Assembly (NCBI RefSeq): GCF_017745095.1
Contig: NZ_JAGHZZ010000008.1
Location: forward strand, 237,830-301,829
Source of the DNA: Sporocytophaga sp.
Lineage (GTDB): Bacteria; Bacteroidota; Bacteroidia; Cytophagales; Cytophagaceae
Direction of reading: 5' to 3'
DNA: 64,000 nt
Of this stretch, positions 56,245-64,000 are shown one piece after another. The number at the start of each line of letters is the position of its first letter. Within the stretch, counting starts at the first letter, position 1. The notes beneath the pieces were generated by a model. The model worked only from the letters and a program-made list of their open reading frames with translations. It was not told the DNA's origin and made no database searches. Made by a program: the position numbers and the translations under genes.

Positions 56245-56447
56245 TATCTCAACTTACTGCGGGAAAAATTGTCCTACCGTACTTGATCCTACAGTAATCT
56301 TTTCTATACAATGACAAGTTTCAGTACCGGAAAGACCTCGACTTCTTTTAGTGTTTTTTTAAAGACCTTAACGAACCTGATACAGGCTCACGCTAAAAGA
56401 CGGGAACAACTGCGCAAGACAACTGCCTTATACAATTTATATTCCAA
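56245..56447. other. Non-coding stretch after the PorP/SprF gene
   Basis: About 200 bases without a recognised gene. CTTTTAG/CTAAAAG-type inverted pieces flank a T run near 56350-56400 and could serve as a weak terminator. It leads into the GH5 remnant. Confidence 0.35.
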
Positions 56448-56660
56448 GGAAAAAATGTGAGGATGTCTTCCCTAAACTAATGGCAGCATCCACTTCAGTA
56501 ATCAGTTATTCCTTTCCGCAGTAGGATTGGTCTCACAGCCACCACTTGTCACTGCCATAGGAGTTCTGATAACGTTAATGCATCAATCGTCTCTAAGCCA
56601 TTTTACAGTAGTGTAGGTTTAGGACTTGGGAAGCTACCTGACTCCAATAAAATATCAACC
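56448..56660 (-). pseudogene. Degraded fragment of a GH5 cellulase gene
   Basis: The sequence matches 51552-51760 inside the GH5 gene at most positions. Read on the minus strand it gives recognisable pieces of the GH5 protein, for example WLRDD, then a stop at the Trp codon, then CINVIRTPMAVTSGGCETNPTAERNN. It has stops and frameshifts, no start and no complete domain. It is a decayed partial duplication, about 5 kb from the intact copy. Confidence 0.85.
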
Positions 56661-56701
56661 ATGTTCAGACACAATACTAAGGAAACAATTATGATTTGCC
56701 T

Positions 56702-57238
56702 CTAAAAGCTAATCTCAGCTTCTTCTTCACCATTTTCAAAAGTTAGAATCTCTTCCTCTTTACCATTCATATTTATATGAACAAAATTATATTGATCAAA
56801 AATATGATTTAAGAAGGAGTTGTGGATCTTAATTTGTTTTACAGATGCAATTGGATCATTGGACGACATCTCTATGATCAAGACCGGTTCTCCCAGTTTA
56901 AAGGAAGCTTGATCCCAGGCGAGAGACAGGATTGCTAAATTAACTTTTTTCGTATTCACGGTAAGATGAAAATGATAATTCATGTAACCTTGAATTAGCT
57001 TTTTTACTTCATCAGGGAATGGAGCTTTATAAAACTGTGTCAAGTTTATCTCTTTCTTATAATGCTTGATCAACGCATTCTGAAGATCATCGCCAAACAT
57101 ACGAGTGTTCATGGTAGCTTTACCTTTGGAAAAGTTTATCATTGATTGGGTCATTCTTGTATCATGACCATAGACATGATAAACAAGTAACCAAAGGAAA
57201 AATAACAGAATTGGTTTCAACACGGGAGTAGTACGCAT
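56702..57238 (-). CDS. DUF6702-like exported protein
   Basis: A 178-residue protein with an N-terminal signal peptide (PILLFFLWLLVYHVYGHD, about 8-25). The pattern of a short beta-rich domain with MTQSMINFSKGKATMNTRMFGDDLQNAL and a closing ILTFENGEEEAEISF is like the DUF6702 proteins of Bacteroidota, whose function is unknown. It lies 88 bases downstream of the GH43 gene on the same strand and may be on that transcript. Confidence 0.6.
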   Translation of the reverse strand: MRTTPVLKPILLFFLWLLVYHVYGHDTRMTQSMINFSKGKATMNTRMFGDDLQNALIKHYKKEINLTQFYKAPFPDEVKKLIQGYMNYHFHLTVNTKKVNLAILSLAWDQASFKLGEPVLIIEMSSNDPIASVKQIKIHNSFLNHIFDQYNFVHINMNGKEEEILTFENGEEEAEISF

Positions 57239-57326
57239 ATCTATGAATTAAATTCACCTTCCTTTTTTTATACAAGCATCAGGGGATATTGATCTATCCA
57301 CTGATGCGGTAAGAATTTAAAAATGA

Positions 57327-59753
57327 TCACAGTTTTTGTACCCTTTTCGCTTCCAATCTTCCATTTGTGTATCTGATCATTAGTGTATAAAGTCCGGAAG
57401 CGAGGTCACTTCCAAAATCAATGCTTTCTCCTTTTCCGACTTTCCCATGCGCAAACAGAACCAATCCCCTTATGTCTATTACTTCTATACTGTTCGCTTC
57501 ATCCTGAACTGTGACATTGAAAGAAGTTTCAGCCGGATTAGGAAGTATAGTTGCTAAAGAACGTGCTTCGAATGGAGAAACCGTATTAGTGATCGTATTT
57601 ACAGTGACTTCCAGAGTGCCCTTGCTTTGACATCCAGAAGCATCTGTATAGGCAGCAACATAATTCCCAGCCTGATTCTCCTGTATGGAATTTATAGTAA
57701 CCTCGCGGGTTGTGGCAGTGAATCCGTTAGGTCCGGTCCAGGACCATGTTCCCACTGTCATGGGATGGGGGCCGAAGCGGACCGTACTTCCTGCATTCAC
57801 AGATTCTGAAGATGTTTGTATCCATGCTCCCCCGTCGATCTGTACATAATGCGTGACCGTTGTAGGTGAACACACCGTGACTGTAAATGTACCCATACTT
57901 GTACATCCTTCTGTATTTTTGAATGTAGCTACATAATTACCTGCCTGATTTTGCTGGATGTTATCCAGTGTGATCTCACGGTTTGCGGATGTAAAACCTT
58001 CGGGTCCTGTCCAGCTCCATGTACCACCGCTTGCTGGCTGAGGTCCCAGTACTACTTTTCCTCCGACATCTGTTGAAGCAGTTGCTCCTTGCACCCAGGC
58101 TCCTCCATTGAGCTGGTAATAAGGAACGACAGTTGTGACACTTGAACAGTCATTACCGTCTGTCCTGACCAGACTGAAATCATCTACATTTACCCAGTTG
58201 CCTGCATTTGCATCAGAAAATACCCCCACCTGAATTGTTCCATTCGTCACATTAATGTTGGAGATAGTTACTTTCGTCCAATTTCCCATGGACCTGTTGA
58301 TCGAATAATTCATTTCACTGCCTCCGAAATTCTTTGCATAGATATTCGCTGCTTTCTGACCACCGCTGCTCTTGACCCAGGCAGACAAGGTGTATGTTCC
58401 GTTCGGCAAAGTGATATTTTGATATATGGTAGACTGGTAAGCAGAGGAACTACTTTGAGACAAGGCATAACGTCCAGGGTCATGACTTCCTCCGGTATTA
58501 CCTCCAATTATACCGGTTTTTGACCATCCAGTCACGCTGGTTACGGAGATCCGGTCCGCTTCGAAGTTAGGGTTCAAAACATAATTGTTACCGCTTCCTA
58601 CAGACCAGGTCCCCTCGGCGGCATCGATATTCCATTGACTGAGCGAATTAAATACCGGTGTATTCCCATTAAAGGAAATAGGTATCCATTGATTATATCC
58701 TACGCCGTTTCCAGCGAAGTCTGCCCAGCGGTCTCCACCAAATATGACGAAAGATCCCTTCGTCCCCTTTACTTCTACTGCCAGGCCACATTGTGTAACA
58801 TGTGAATAATCTGCACTAGTGCCCTGTATAACAAATTCTGAAGAATACGGACCGAAAATATTTTTTGCTGTAATGCAATAGGTCTTGGATGTATTCCATC
58901 CGTGAAGATCGGATGAGCAGAAATAATAGGTCCCATTCTGTTTGAACATGATGCTCCCTTCGCGTCCTCCTGATCTGCTGTTATAAATATTTACAGCCGG
59001 TTCTGCATTCAGAAAATCAGAAGTTCGTAACGCAGATACATACAAGTGAGATCTTCCTTCCCTGTTGCTGTAAACCAGATACGCCTGACCATCTTCATCG
59101 GTATAGACAGATTGGTCACCGGTCATATCGTTCACCACATTCTGGATCTTTGTTTGGGTGTGGTGGTATGTGAATCTTCCATTTGGCGTATTGCAAGTAG
59201 CAAACATCAGCCCATCGTTAAGCTGGGAGAGCAACACATATTTTTTTGTTGTGCGGTTGTATGCCACACCCACACGCCCGATCCAGCCTCCATTGATTTC
59301 CGAGGGTGTCAGCGCATATCCTTCAAACTTCCAATTGGTAAGATCCGTGGAAGAGTAACAGGTGATACCCTGAAAGGCAATATCTCCGTTCTTACCTGAA
59401 TAAGGATCGTTGTAATAGGTGACTGCGCCTCTGTACTTAACCCCGTACCAGTAATATGTATTTCCAACTTTTAGCGTACCTCCGCCCTGAGAATAAATCG
59501 GATTTCCCTGAGTATCTTTCCAGAAGACATCATTTTGTATCTTCTGACCATACACGTTCGAAAAAGTAACTAGGAGAAATGCTATAAATGTTAGCGATAT
59601 ATGCTTTCCTATAGAAACAGCTTTTATAAAATCCTCATAAATAAAAAGCCGAATCGGAAAACGATTATCATAAGAGAACATTTTCTTGATCATTGATTGG
59701 GTCTGCTCTCTTTGAACATCAATCAGACGAAGACTATGTAATGTTTTTTTCAT
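57327..59753 (-). CDS. Secreted GH43-like glycosidase with CBM-like, Ig-like modules and T9SS sorting domain
   Basis: An 808-residue protein. The hydrophobic signal (ISLTFIAFLLVTFSNVYGQ) begins only at about residue 52, after an unusually long leader, so the start may be one of the later ATGs. The five-bladed propeller (about 73-395) has KIQNDVFWKDTQGNPIYSQGG, the DMTGDQSVYTDEDG strand and SGGREGSIMFK, consistent with the three acidic GH43 residues. A CBM4_9-like jelly roll (about 400-545), two Trp-rich Ig-like modules and a type A sorting domain follow. Likely acts on pectin side chains (arabinan or galactan); the subfamily is not certain. It is 19 bases downstream of the PL11 gene. Confidence 0.82.
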   Translation of the reverse strand: MKKTLHSLRLIDVQREQTQSMIKKMFSYDNRFPIRLFIYEDFIKAVSIGKHISLTFIAFLLVTFSNVYGQKIQNDVFWKDTQGNPIYSQGGGTLKVGNTYYWYGVKYRGAVTYYNDPYSGKNGDIAFQGITCYSSTDLTNWKFEGYALTPSEINGGWIGRVGVAYNRTTKKYVLLSQLNDGLMFATCNTPNGRFTYHHTQTKIQNVVNDMTGDQSVYTDEDGQAYLVYSNREGRSHLYVSALRTSDFLNAEPAVNIYNSRSGGREGSIMFKQNGTYYFCSSDLHGWNTSKTYCITAKNIFGPYSSEFVIQGTSADYSHVTQCGLAVEVKGTKGSFVIFGGDRWADFAGNGVGYNQWIPISFNGNTPVFNSLSQWNIDAAEGTWSVGSGNNYVLNPNFEADRISVTSVTGWSKTGIIGGNTGGSHDPGRYALSQSSSSAYQSTIYQNITLPNGTYTLSAWVKSSGGQKAANIYAKNFGGSEMNYSINRSMGNWTKVTISNINVTNGTIQVGVFSDANAGNWVNVDDFSLVRTDGNDCSSVTTVVPYYQLNGGAWVQGATASTDVGGKVVLGPQPASGGTWSWTGPEGFTSANREITLDNIQQNQAGNYVATFKNTEGCTSMGTFTVTVCSPTTVTHYVQIDGGAWIQTSSESVNAGSTVRFGPHPMTVGTWSWTGPNGFTATTREVTINSIQENQAGNYVAAYTDASGCQSKGTLEVTVNTITNTVSPFEARSLATILPNPAETSFNVTVQDEANSIEVIDIRGLVLFAHGKVGKGESIDFGSDLASGLYTLMIRYTNGRLEAKRVQKL

Positions 59754-59772
59754 ATTGTGATTTCATTAATGA

Positions 59773-62403
59773 TTAAAGTTTTTGTACTCTTTTCGCCTCC
59801 ACTCTTCCATTGATATATCTGATCATTACTGTATAAAGCCCAGAAGCCAGATCACTTCCACAATCAATACTTTCTCCTTTTCCAACTTTTCCGTGAGCAA
59901 ACATAAACGAGCCCTTCATATCTATTACTTCTATACTTTGCACTTCTTCCTGAACCGTGACGGTGAAAAACGTTTCAGCCGGATTAGGAAGTATAGTTGC
60001 GGAAGAACGCGCTTCTAATGGTGAGACCGTATTAGTGATCGTATTTACATTAACTATGAGAGTTCCTTTGCTTTGACATCCGGAAGCATCATTATAGGCA
60101 GCAACATAATTCCCGGCCTGATTCTCCTGTATGGAATTTATAGTAACCTCTCGGGTCGTAGAAGTGAATCCGTTAGGTCCTAACCAGGACCATGTTCCCA
60201 CTGTCATGGGATGGGGGCCGAAGCGGACCGTACTTCCTGCATTTACAGATTCTGAAGATGTTTGGATCCATGCTCCTCCGTCTATCTGTACATGATGCGT
60301 GACCGTTATAGGTGAACACACCTTGACAGTAATTGTACCTGTACTTGTACATCCTTCAGCATTTTTGAATGTAGTTACATAATCACCTGCCTGATTTTGT
60401 TGGATGTTATCCAGTGTGATCTCACGGTTTGCGGATGTAAAACCTCCGGGTCCTGTCCAGCTCCATGTACCACCGTTTGCTGGCTGAGGCCCCAGTACCA
60501 CTTTTCCTCCGGCATCTGCCGTAGCAGTTGCGCTTTGCACCCAGGTTCCTCCATTGAGCTGATAATAAGGAACCACGGCTGTAGGTGTACATGTTGATTT
60601 ACCTACGATTTTAATATTTGGCGGAGCAGGTGCTTTCATTCCAAAACCGAGATAGTAATCAACCATATGGGACTGATAATATCCCCTATTAGTCATGCTA
60701 TTTCTATATCCAGGGTTATGAGGCAAGGTATAGATCCGTTCACTTGTAGGAGTAATTGTTGTAAATACCAACAGGCTTCGACCATCATCAGAAGAATATA
60801 CCGCTTCTTCTCGCCAGTCGCCCATTATATCTCCATAACATCCGGGGACGTTCCTGGCCCATTGTACGTTATTCCTGAAATTATATAATCGGTCTTCATA
60901 CTGACCAGTATAATTCCACTTGGTCATTTTGTTATTATCCAGATTCTCACTCAATAAATCTCCGTCCCACCAGATCCTAAGGTTAGGATAGGAATCAGGA
61001 GTGCCTGAAGATGTTCTTGTTCCGGATACATTGTACAATCCGTCAGTGAAAGTATGAAATTCATAACCGCTGTATCTTGGATCAAGATCTCCTGCATAAC
61101 CTCTTGCCATATCATATACAGCGTCCATGAACTGACTCTTCAATATTTTCCCTGTAAGTGCATCATAATATACCCATCCAAGTTTTGAAGGATTGTCTTG
61201 CTGAATAAGATACCCCTCCAGCCCTGGTCGATTAGGATCCAGATCCCCAATATGAAACCGGTCTCCATGAATAACACCTTGTGATCCGAGATCCCATAGC
61301 AATGTACCGTTTGGTCTCAGTGCGAATCCGAAAGGAATAATTTCGTCTTTCCCGTCTCCATCCAGGTCCGTGATCCTAAGATTGTGTCCGTCAGGACAAC
61401 CTCCACTTCGTTTCCATTTCCAGTTCATGCTCAGAGATCCGTTGGCAAGTGTGTATGAAGTTACCATCATATTAAATCCACCCTTTCCGACACGGTTTTT
61501 AGACGACCAAACAATGCTCGGGTTGGTGCCGTCGAGATAGCCAATTCCCATCTGTCCGTTCATAGGGCCGTCTGCAATAAAATCGGTTGGAACTGAAGCT
61601 CGAGCCATTTCTTTACCTGTCATTCCATCCAACACTGAGATGAATTGTCTGTTGTTGTTGCTCTCACTAAGTACACTTCTGTCTCCAAAAACACTTCCAT
61701 TGGCAGTGCGGATGACCACTTCCGCTTTTCCATCATTGTTCAAATCGTACACCATCCAATTGTCTCCATGTCCTGGGTCGAGGGTAGCAGAACCAGGTTC
61801 TATCCGATCTTTATTTACACTATTGGGACCGCAATTGTATTGCCATAAGAAGGTACCGTTATTTAAATAGGCTTCCACCATGATTTGCTGAGCCGGATCA
61901 TTAGGATGTCTTGTAAAGACATAATCATACTCGCCATCTCCATTCAAATCTCCCACATGTATAAGGCCTATGTAGGTATTGGGTAAATTATTAATAGGTA
62001 CTCTTACACAAGCCATCGCATTCGTTCCCTGCACATGAGTGTTTACATTTACCATAGGAGATTTAGTTTGTTCCACTCCGTTTAATACAGCAGCAACATA
62101 ATAGGTACTGTTTGTATTTGTGTTATCGGTAAAATTGGATACATTTAAATTAGAAGCAACCCGTGTATTTCCTCTGTATACATTATATCTAATGTCTGTA
62201 TTAAATTCTTGCCCGAGAATCCTCCAACTCACAAAGACCTCATTACTGCTCTTCCTGACAGCCACAGTACCGCGGCCCAGATTCTCCATCCACCTTTGTG
62301 CCTGAGACGCATTCATCAGTGCGAAAAACATAATGAACAAGAGTATTAATTTCTTCCCTTGTATGGAAGGTGGAAATCCGCTTGAGTGTTCGGCTTTTTT
62401 CAT
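59773..62403 (-). CDS. Secreted PL11-type rhamnogalacturonan lyase with Ig-like modules and T9SS sorting domain
   Basis: An 876-residue protein. A signal peptide (KLILLFIMFFALMNASQAQ, about 18-36) is followed by the PL11 beta-propeller (about 37-620) starting RWMENLGRGTVAVRKSSNEVFVSWRILG. It has Ca-binding-type loops GDLNGDGEYDYV, DLNNDGKAEVVIRT and ITDLDGDGKDEI. It cleaves rhamnogalacturonan I by beta-elimination. Two Trp-rich Ig-like modules (about 630-800) and a type A sorting domain (ILPNPAETFFTVTV, ending VEAKRVQKL) follow. It heads the operon with the GH43 gene. Its last 270 codons are nearly the same as those of the GH43 gene. Confidence 0.93.
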   Translation of the reverse strand: MKKAEHSSGFPPSIQGKKLILLFIMFFALMNASQAQRWMENLGRGTVAVRKSSNEVFVSWRILGQEFNTDIRYNVYRGNTRVASNLNVSNFTDNTNTNSTYYVAAVLNGVEQTKSPMVNVNTHVQGTNAMACVRVPINNLPNTYIGLIHVGDLNGDGEYDYVFTRHPNDPAQQIMVEAYLNNGTFLWQYNCGPNSVNKDRIEPGSATLDPGHGDNWMVYDLNNDGKAEVVIRTANGSVFGDRSVLSESNNNRQFISVLDGMTGKEMARASVPTDFIADGPMNGQMGIGYLDGTNPSIVWSSKNRVGKGGFNMMVTSYTLANGSLSMNWKWKRSGGCPDGHNLRITDLDGDGKDEIIPFGFALRPNGTLLWDLGSQGVIHGDRFHIGDLDPNRPGLEGYLIQQDNPSKLGWVYYDALTGKILKSQFMDAVYDMARGYAGDLDPRYSGYEFHTFTDGLYNVSGTRTSSGTPDSYPNLRIWWDGDLLSENLDNNKMTKWNYTGQYEDRLYNFRNNVQWARNVPGCYGDIMGDWREEAVYSSDDGRSLLVFTTITPTSERIYTLPHNPGYRNSMTNRGYYQSHMVDYYLGFGMKAPAPPNIKIVGKSTCTPTAVVPYYQLNGGTWVQSATATADAGGKVVLGPQPANGGTWSWTGPGGFTSANREITLDNIQQNQAGDYVTTFKNAEGCTSTGTITVKVCSPITVTHHVQIDGGAWIQTSSESVNAGSTVRFGPHPMTVGTWSWLGPNGFTSTTREVTINSIQENQAGNYVAAYNDASGCQSKGTLIVNVNTITNTVSPLEARSSATILPNPAETFFTVTVQEEVQSIEVIDMKGSFMFAHGKVGKGESIDCGSDLASGLYTVMIRYINGRVEAKRVQKL

Positions 62404-63319
62404 TTTGATCTAGGTTTATTTGTTATCATTTATAGTAAAGACACTACATCACATTTACTATTATGCCATTGATCAAATCGACCTGACTCATTCCTTCTTG
62501 AATCAATTGCTGGTAGGAGACATTCAACAAAATGAGAAGTAACGATATGAGGAAAAAATTTTTGAGAAAGTATAATTGAATATGTTTTCTTATATAAAAT
62601 TTTATCTATGAATTTATACTATAAATAAAAGGTATATAACTCAAGCGTTATTTAGATTGTATCTATAAGAAATGAGAAATTAGTAAAGAGGAAAAGTAAT
62701 AAAGATAAAAAATAAAAAATAATGAGTAAAACAACGAAACAGATTCCCATCATGTATTAATCAACTCTTATTCTTTTGACAAGATTGATAATTAAAAGAG
62801 TGTAAAATTTTATTTTAAATTCAAAAATAAAATTCTCTAGACTAAAGATGTACAGAAATAAAACTTAATATCATAAGAGTAATAACAATAAATGTGAAAA
62901 TGATCCTTATAACTCCAATGATTATTTTCGAATGAATAATAGTTCTTATCATATTGAAAGCTTATAGTAAAGTACATTCTTTATCAGATCCTTATTCTAC
63001 TACAATTACTGGAAACAATGGTGAACATTTTTTTATGAGAATTTAAAATTGACTCACTTACCTTTAATTAATTATGTTTCTCTTACAGTTATGTTAAGCA
63101 AAGGTGAACATGGTTTCCAATATTTTTTTTCTAGTCATAACTTTTTATAAAAAGGTTGAAAGATATTAGCTATGTTTATTGTGATACAATCAGATAGAAA
63201 TTAGAAGTCGGATTTAAACAAACCTATTATTTGTATAGTCAATATGATGCCGACATTCAGGAACCAGTTTTATTAAAGCGTAATCATGGTCAAAGTATTA
63301 AGTCAAAGTAATTGCATCT
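62404..63319. other. 916-base non-coding AT-rich region with palindromes
   Basis: No gene is recognised. It holds a perfect 11-base AT hairpin (62806-62816 with 62824-62834). GGAAACAATGGTGAACAT at 63011-63028 and GGTGAACATGGTTTCC at 63103-63118 share GGTGAACAT and carry GGAAAC/GTTTCC ends in inverted order, bounding about 108 bases. A promoter for the PL11 operon should lie in the first part. A short plus-strand frame near 63200-63310 has no start and may be a decayed gene end. Confidence 0.45.
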
Positions 63320-64000
63320 TTATTGCTTATTGATGTTATATTTCAATCCAATCTCAAATGAATTTCCCCATAGAGGATTGGAACCCAAAAAAGACGTATT
63401 ATAAGTCATTAGAATGGAAAGAGGGTTATTCTCCTGATTCAATATTATTGTACCTAAGTAAGATACTCCTCTTGGCCTGAAATACAATGCCCCTGCTTCC
63501 AGGAATCCACCATAAAAAAAGGTTAACGCTCCAATATATTGATCTGGCAAGCTGGGCAGGCTTCTCCACAAAAAGTATGATTTGAGATCCAGATTTTCAC
63601 TTACTGTTTTTTCAGCACTAAAATGCATATTATAGAATCTCTCAAACCGCACCTTACCAGAGGTTACCGTACCTTGGGCATTAAAAGCCTGAATAGCGGC
63701 CATACCAGCAGAGATTTTCCGGTAATTGAAACCAAGACCTATATTCCCGTCTAAAACAGTGAGGGAACCTGCTGCAGACGGAGTGGAGAAATTTATACCT
63801 GCCAACCCCAGAGAAGCTCCTCCTGAAATATCCACTTCAGAAGATAAATGCTCTTTCACAGCATAATTTCCATAAGCTCTGGAACTGGATATAAAGGGAC
63901 CTTCTTTTTCATTAAAAAAGATAAGCCTTGCAAGATGGTCAGGCGCATTTTCTTTTCTCCATACTTTATGACCTGAAGCCATAAAAGTGGAAACATCACT
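63320..64000 (-). CDS. PorP/SprF family T9SS-associated outer-membrane protein, 5' end cut by the right edge
   Basis: At least 226 residues, open through base 64000, so signal peptide and N-terminus are missing. It aligns with the protein at 55357: LARLIFFNEKEGPFISSSRAYGNYAV and ISGGASLGLAGINFS against LIFMNHKEGSLFSFNRMYAQYAY and ISGGVSLGLLNLS. The remainder is a beta-barrel pattern ending FEIGLKYNINKQ. It is presumably a partner of a type B T9SS cargo outside the window. Confidence 0.85.
   Translation of the reverse strand, partial: SDVSTFMASGHKVWRKENAPDHLARLIFFNEKEGPFISSSRAYGNYAVKEHLSSEVDISGGASLGLAGINFSTPSAAGSLTVLDGNIGLGFNYRKISAGMAAIQAFNAQGTVTSGKVRFERFYNMHFSAEKTVSENLDLKSYFLWRSLPSLPDQYIGALTFFYGGFLEAGALYFRPRGVSYLGTIILNQENNPLSILMTYNTSFLGSNPLWGNSFEIGLKYNINKQ

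Noticed and set aside
63200-63310. Plus-strand frame ending LLKRNHGQSIKSK
   Set aside because: No start codon, in-frame stop shortly upstream and no recognisable domain. At most a remnant.
1-64000. CRISPR arrays, insertion sequences, rRNA genes and prophage genes
   Set aside because: I looked for regularly spaced direct repeats, transposase motifs, rRNA landmarks and phage structural genes and saw none.

Overview
The window is a low-GC chromosome segment from a Bacteroidota bacterium. It is most likely an aerobic, cellulolytic, gliding member of the Cytophagales (Cytophaga/Sporocytophaga-like). The evidence is the TAnnTTTG-type promoters, the many proteins with type IX secretion (T9SS) sorting domains, two PorP/SprF-family proteins, PKD and SprB-type modules, the parA-parB-DUF5683-dapB-lepB gene order, a KDO synthase (Gram-negative LPS), and a set of secreted plant cell wall enzymes. 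The genus is inferred, not proven.

Layout. (1) 1-1564: the start of a large PKD-repeat surface protein, cut by the left edge. (2) 1846-13896: housekeeping genes pyrG, yidC, parAB, a DUF5683 gene, dapB, lepB, ung, apaG, kdsA and two methyltransferases. The 580-base gap between yidC and parA holds two DnaA-box matches and three consecutive hairpins and is an origin/partition candidate. (3) 14006-17608: a coiled-coil membrane protein and a T9SS cargo protein. (4) 17833-24551: rpsF-rpsR-rplI, a GSCFA protein, a DUF255 thioredoxin-fold protein and priA. (5) 24593-32414: a lipoprotein, an AsmA-like protein, a U32 peptidase-family protein and a run of small orphan genes ending in a frameshifted DUF1569 gene. 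(6) 32607-49152: surE, ribBA, two glycosyltransferases, dnaG, a di-haem cytochrome c, an Mrp ATPase with an Nfu protein, a tandem-fused D-Ala-D-Ala ligase with a PASTA protein, a T9SS cargo, an M50 protease and a HAD phosphatase. (7) A CAU-anticodon tRNA at 49210. (8) 49926-64000: an accessory region with a GH5 cellulase, an LRR surface protein, an anti-sigma factor and ECF sigma factor, PorP/SprF proteins at 55357 and at the right edge, and a PL11-GH43 pectin operon.

How the genes may work together. The last 14 kb is the most unusual part. On the minus strand the order is ECF sigma factor, membrane anti-sigma factor whose periplasmic part carries a SprB-type repeat and a gliding-motility-type C-terminal domain, then an LRR protein with the same kind of C-terminal domain, then a GH5 endoglucanase. 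A PorP/SprF gene diverges from the sigma gene. The sigma gene and the cellulase gene share a roughly 35-base upstream element containing GGGGTCAC. This suggests, as a hypothesis, a surface-sensing regulon that switches on cellulase. The cellulase, PL11 and GH43 proteins share an uncharacterised tryptophan-rich Ig-like module, and a decayed piece of the GH5 gene lies at 56448-56660, so this area has been reshaped by duplication.
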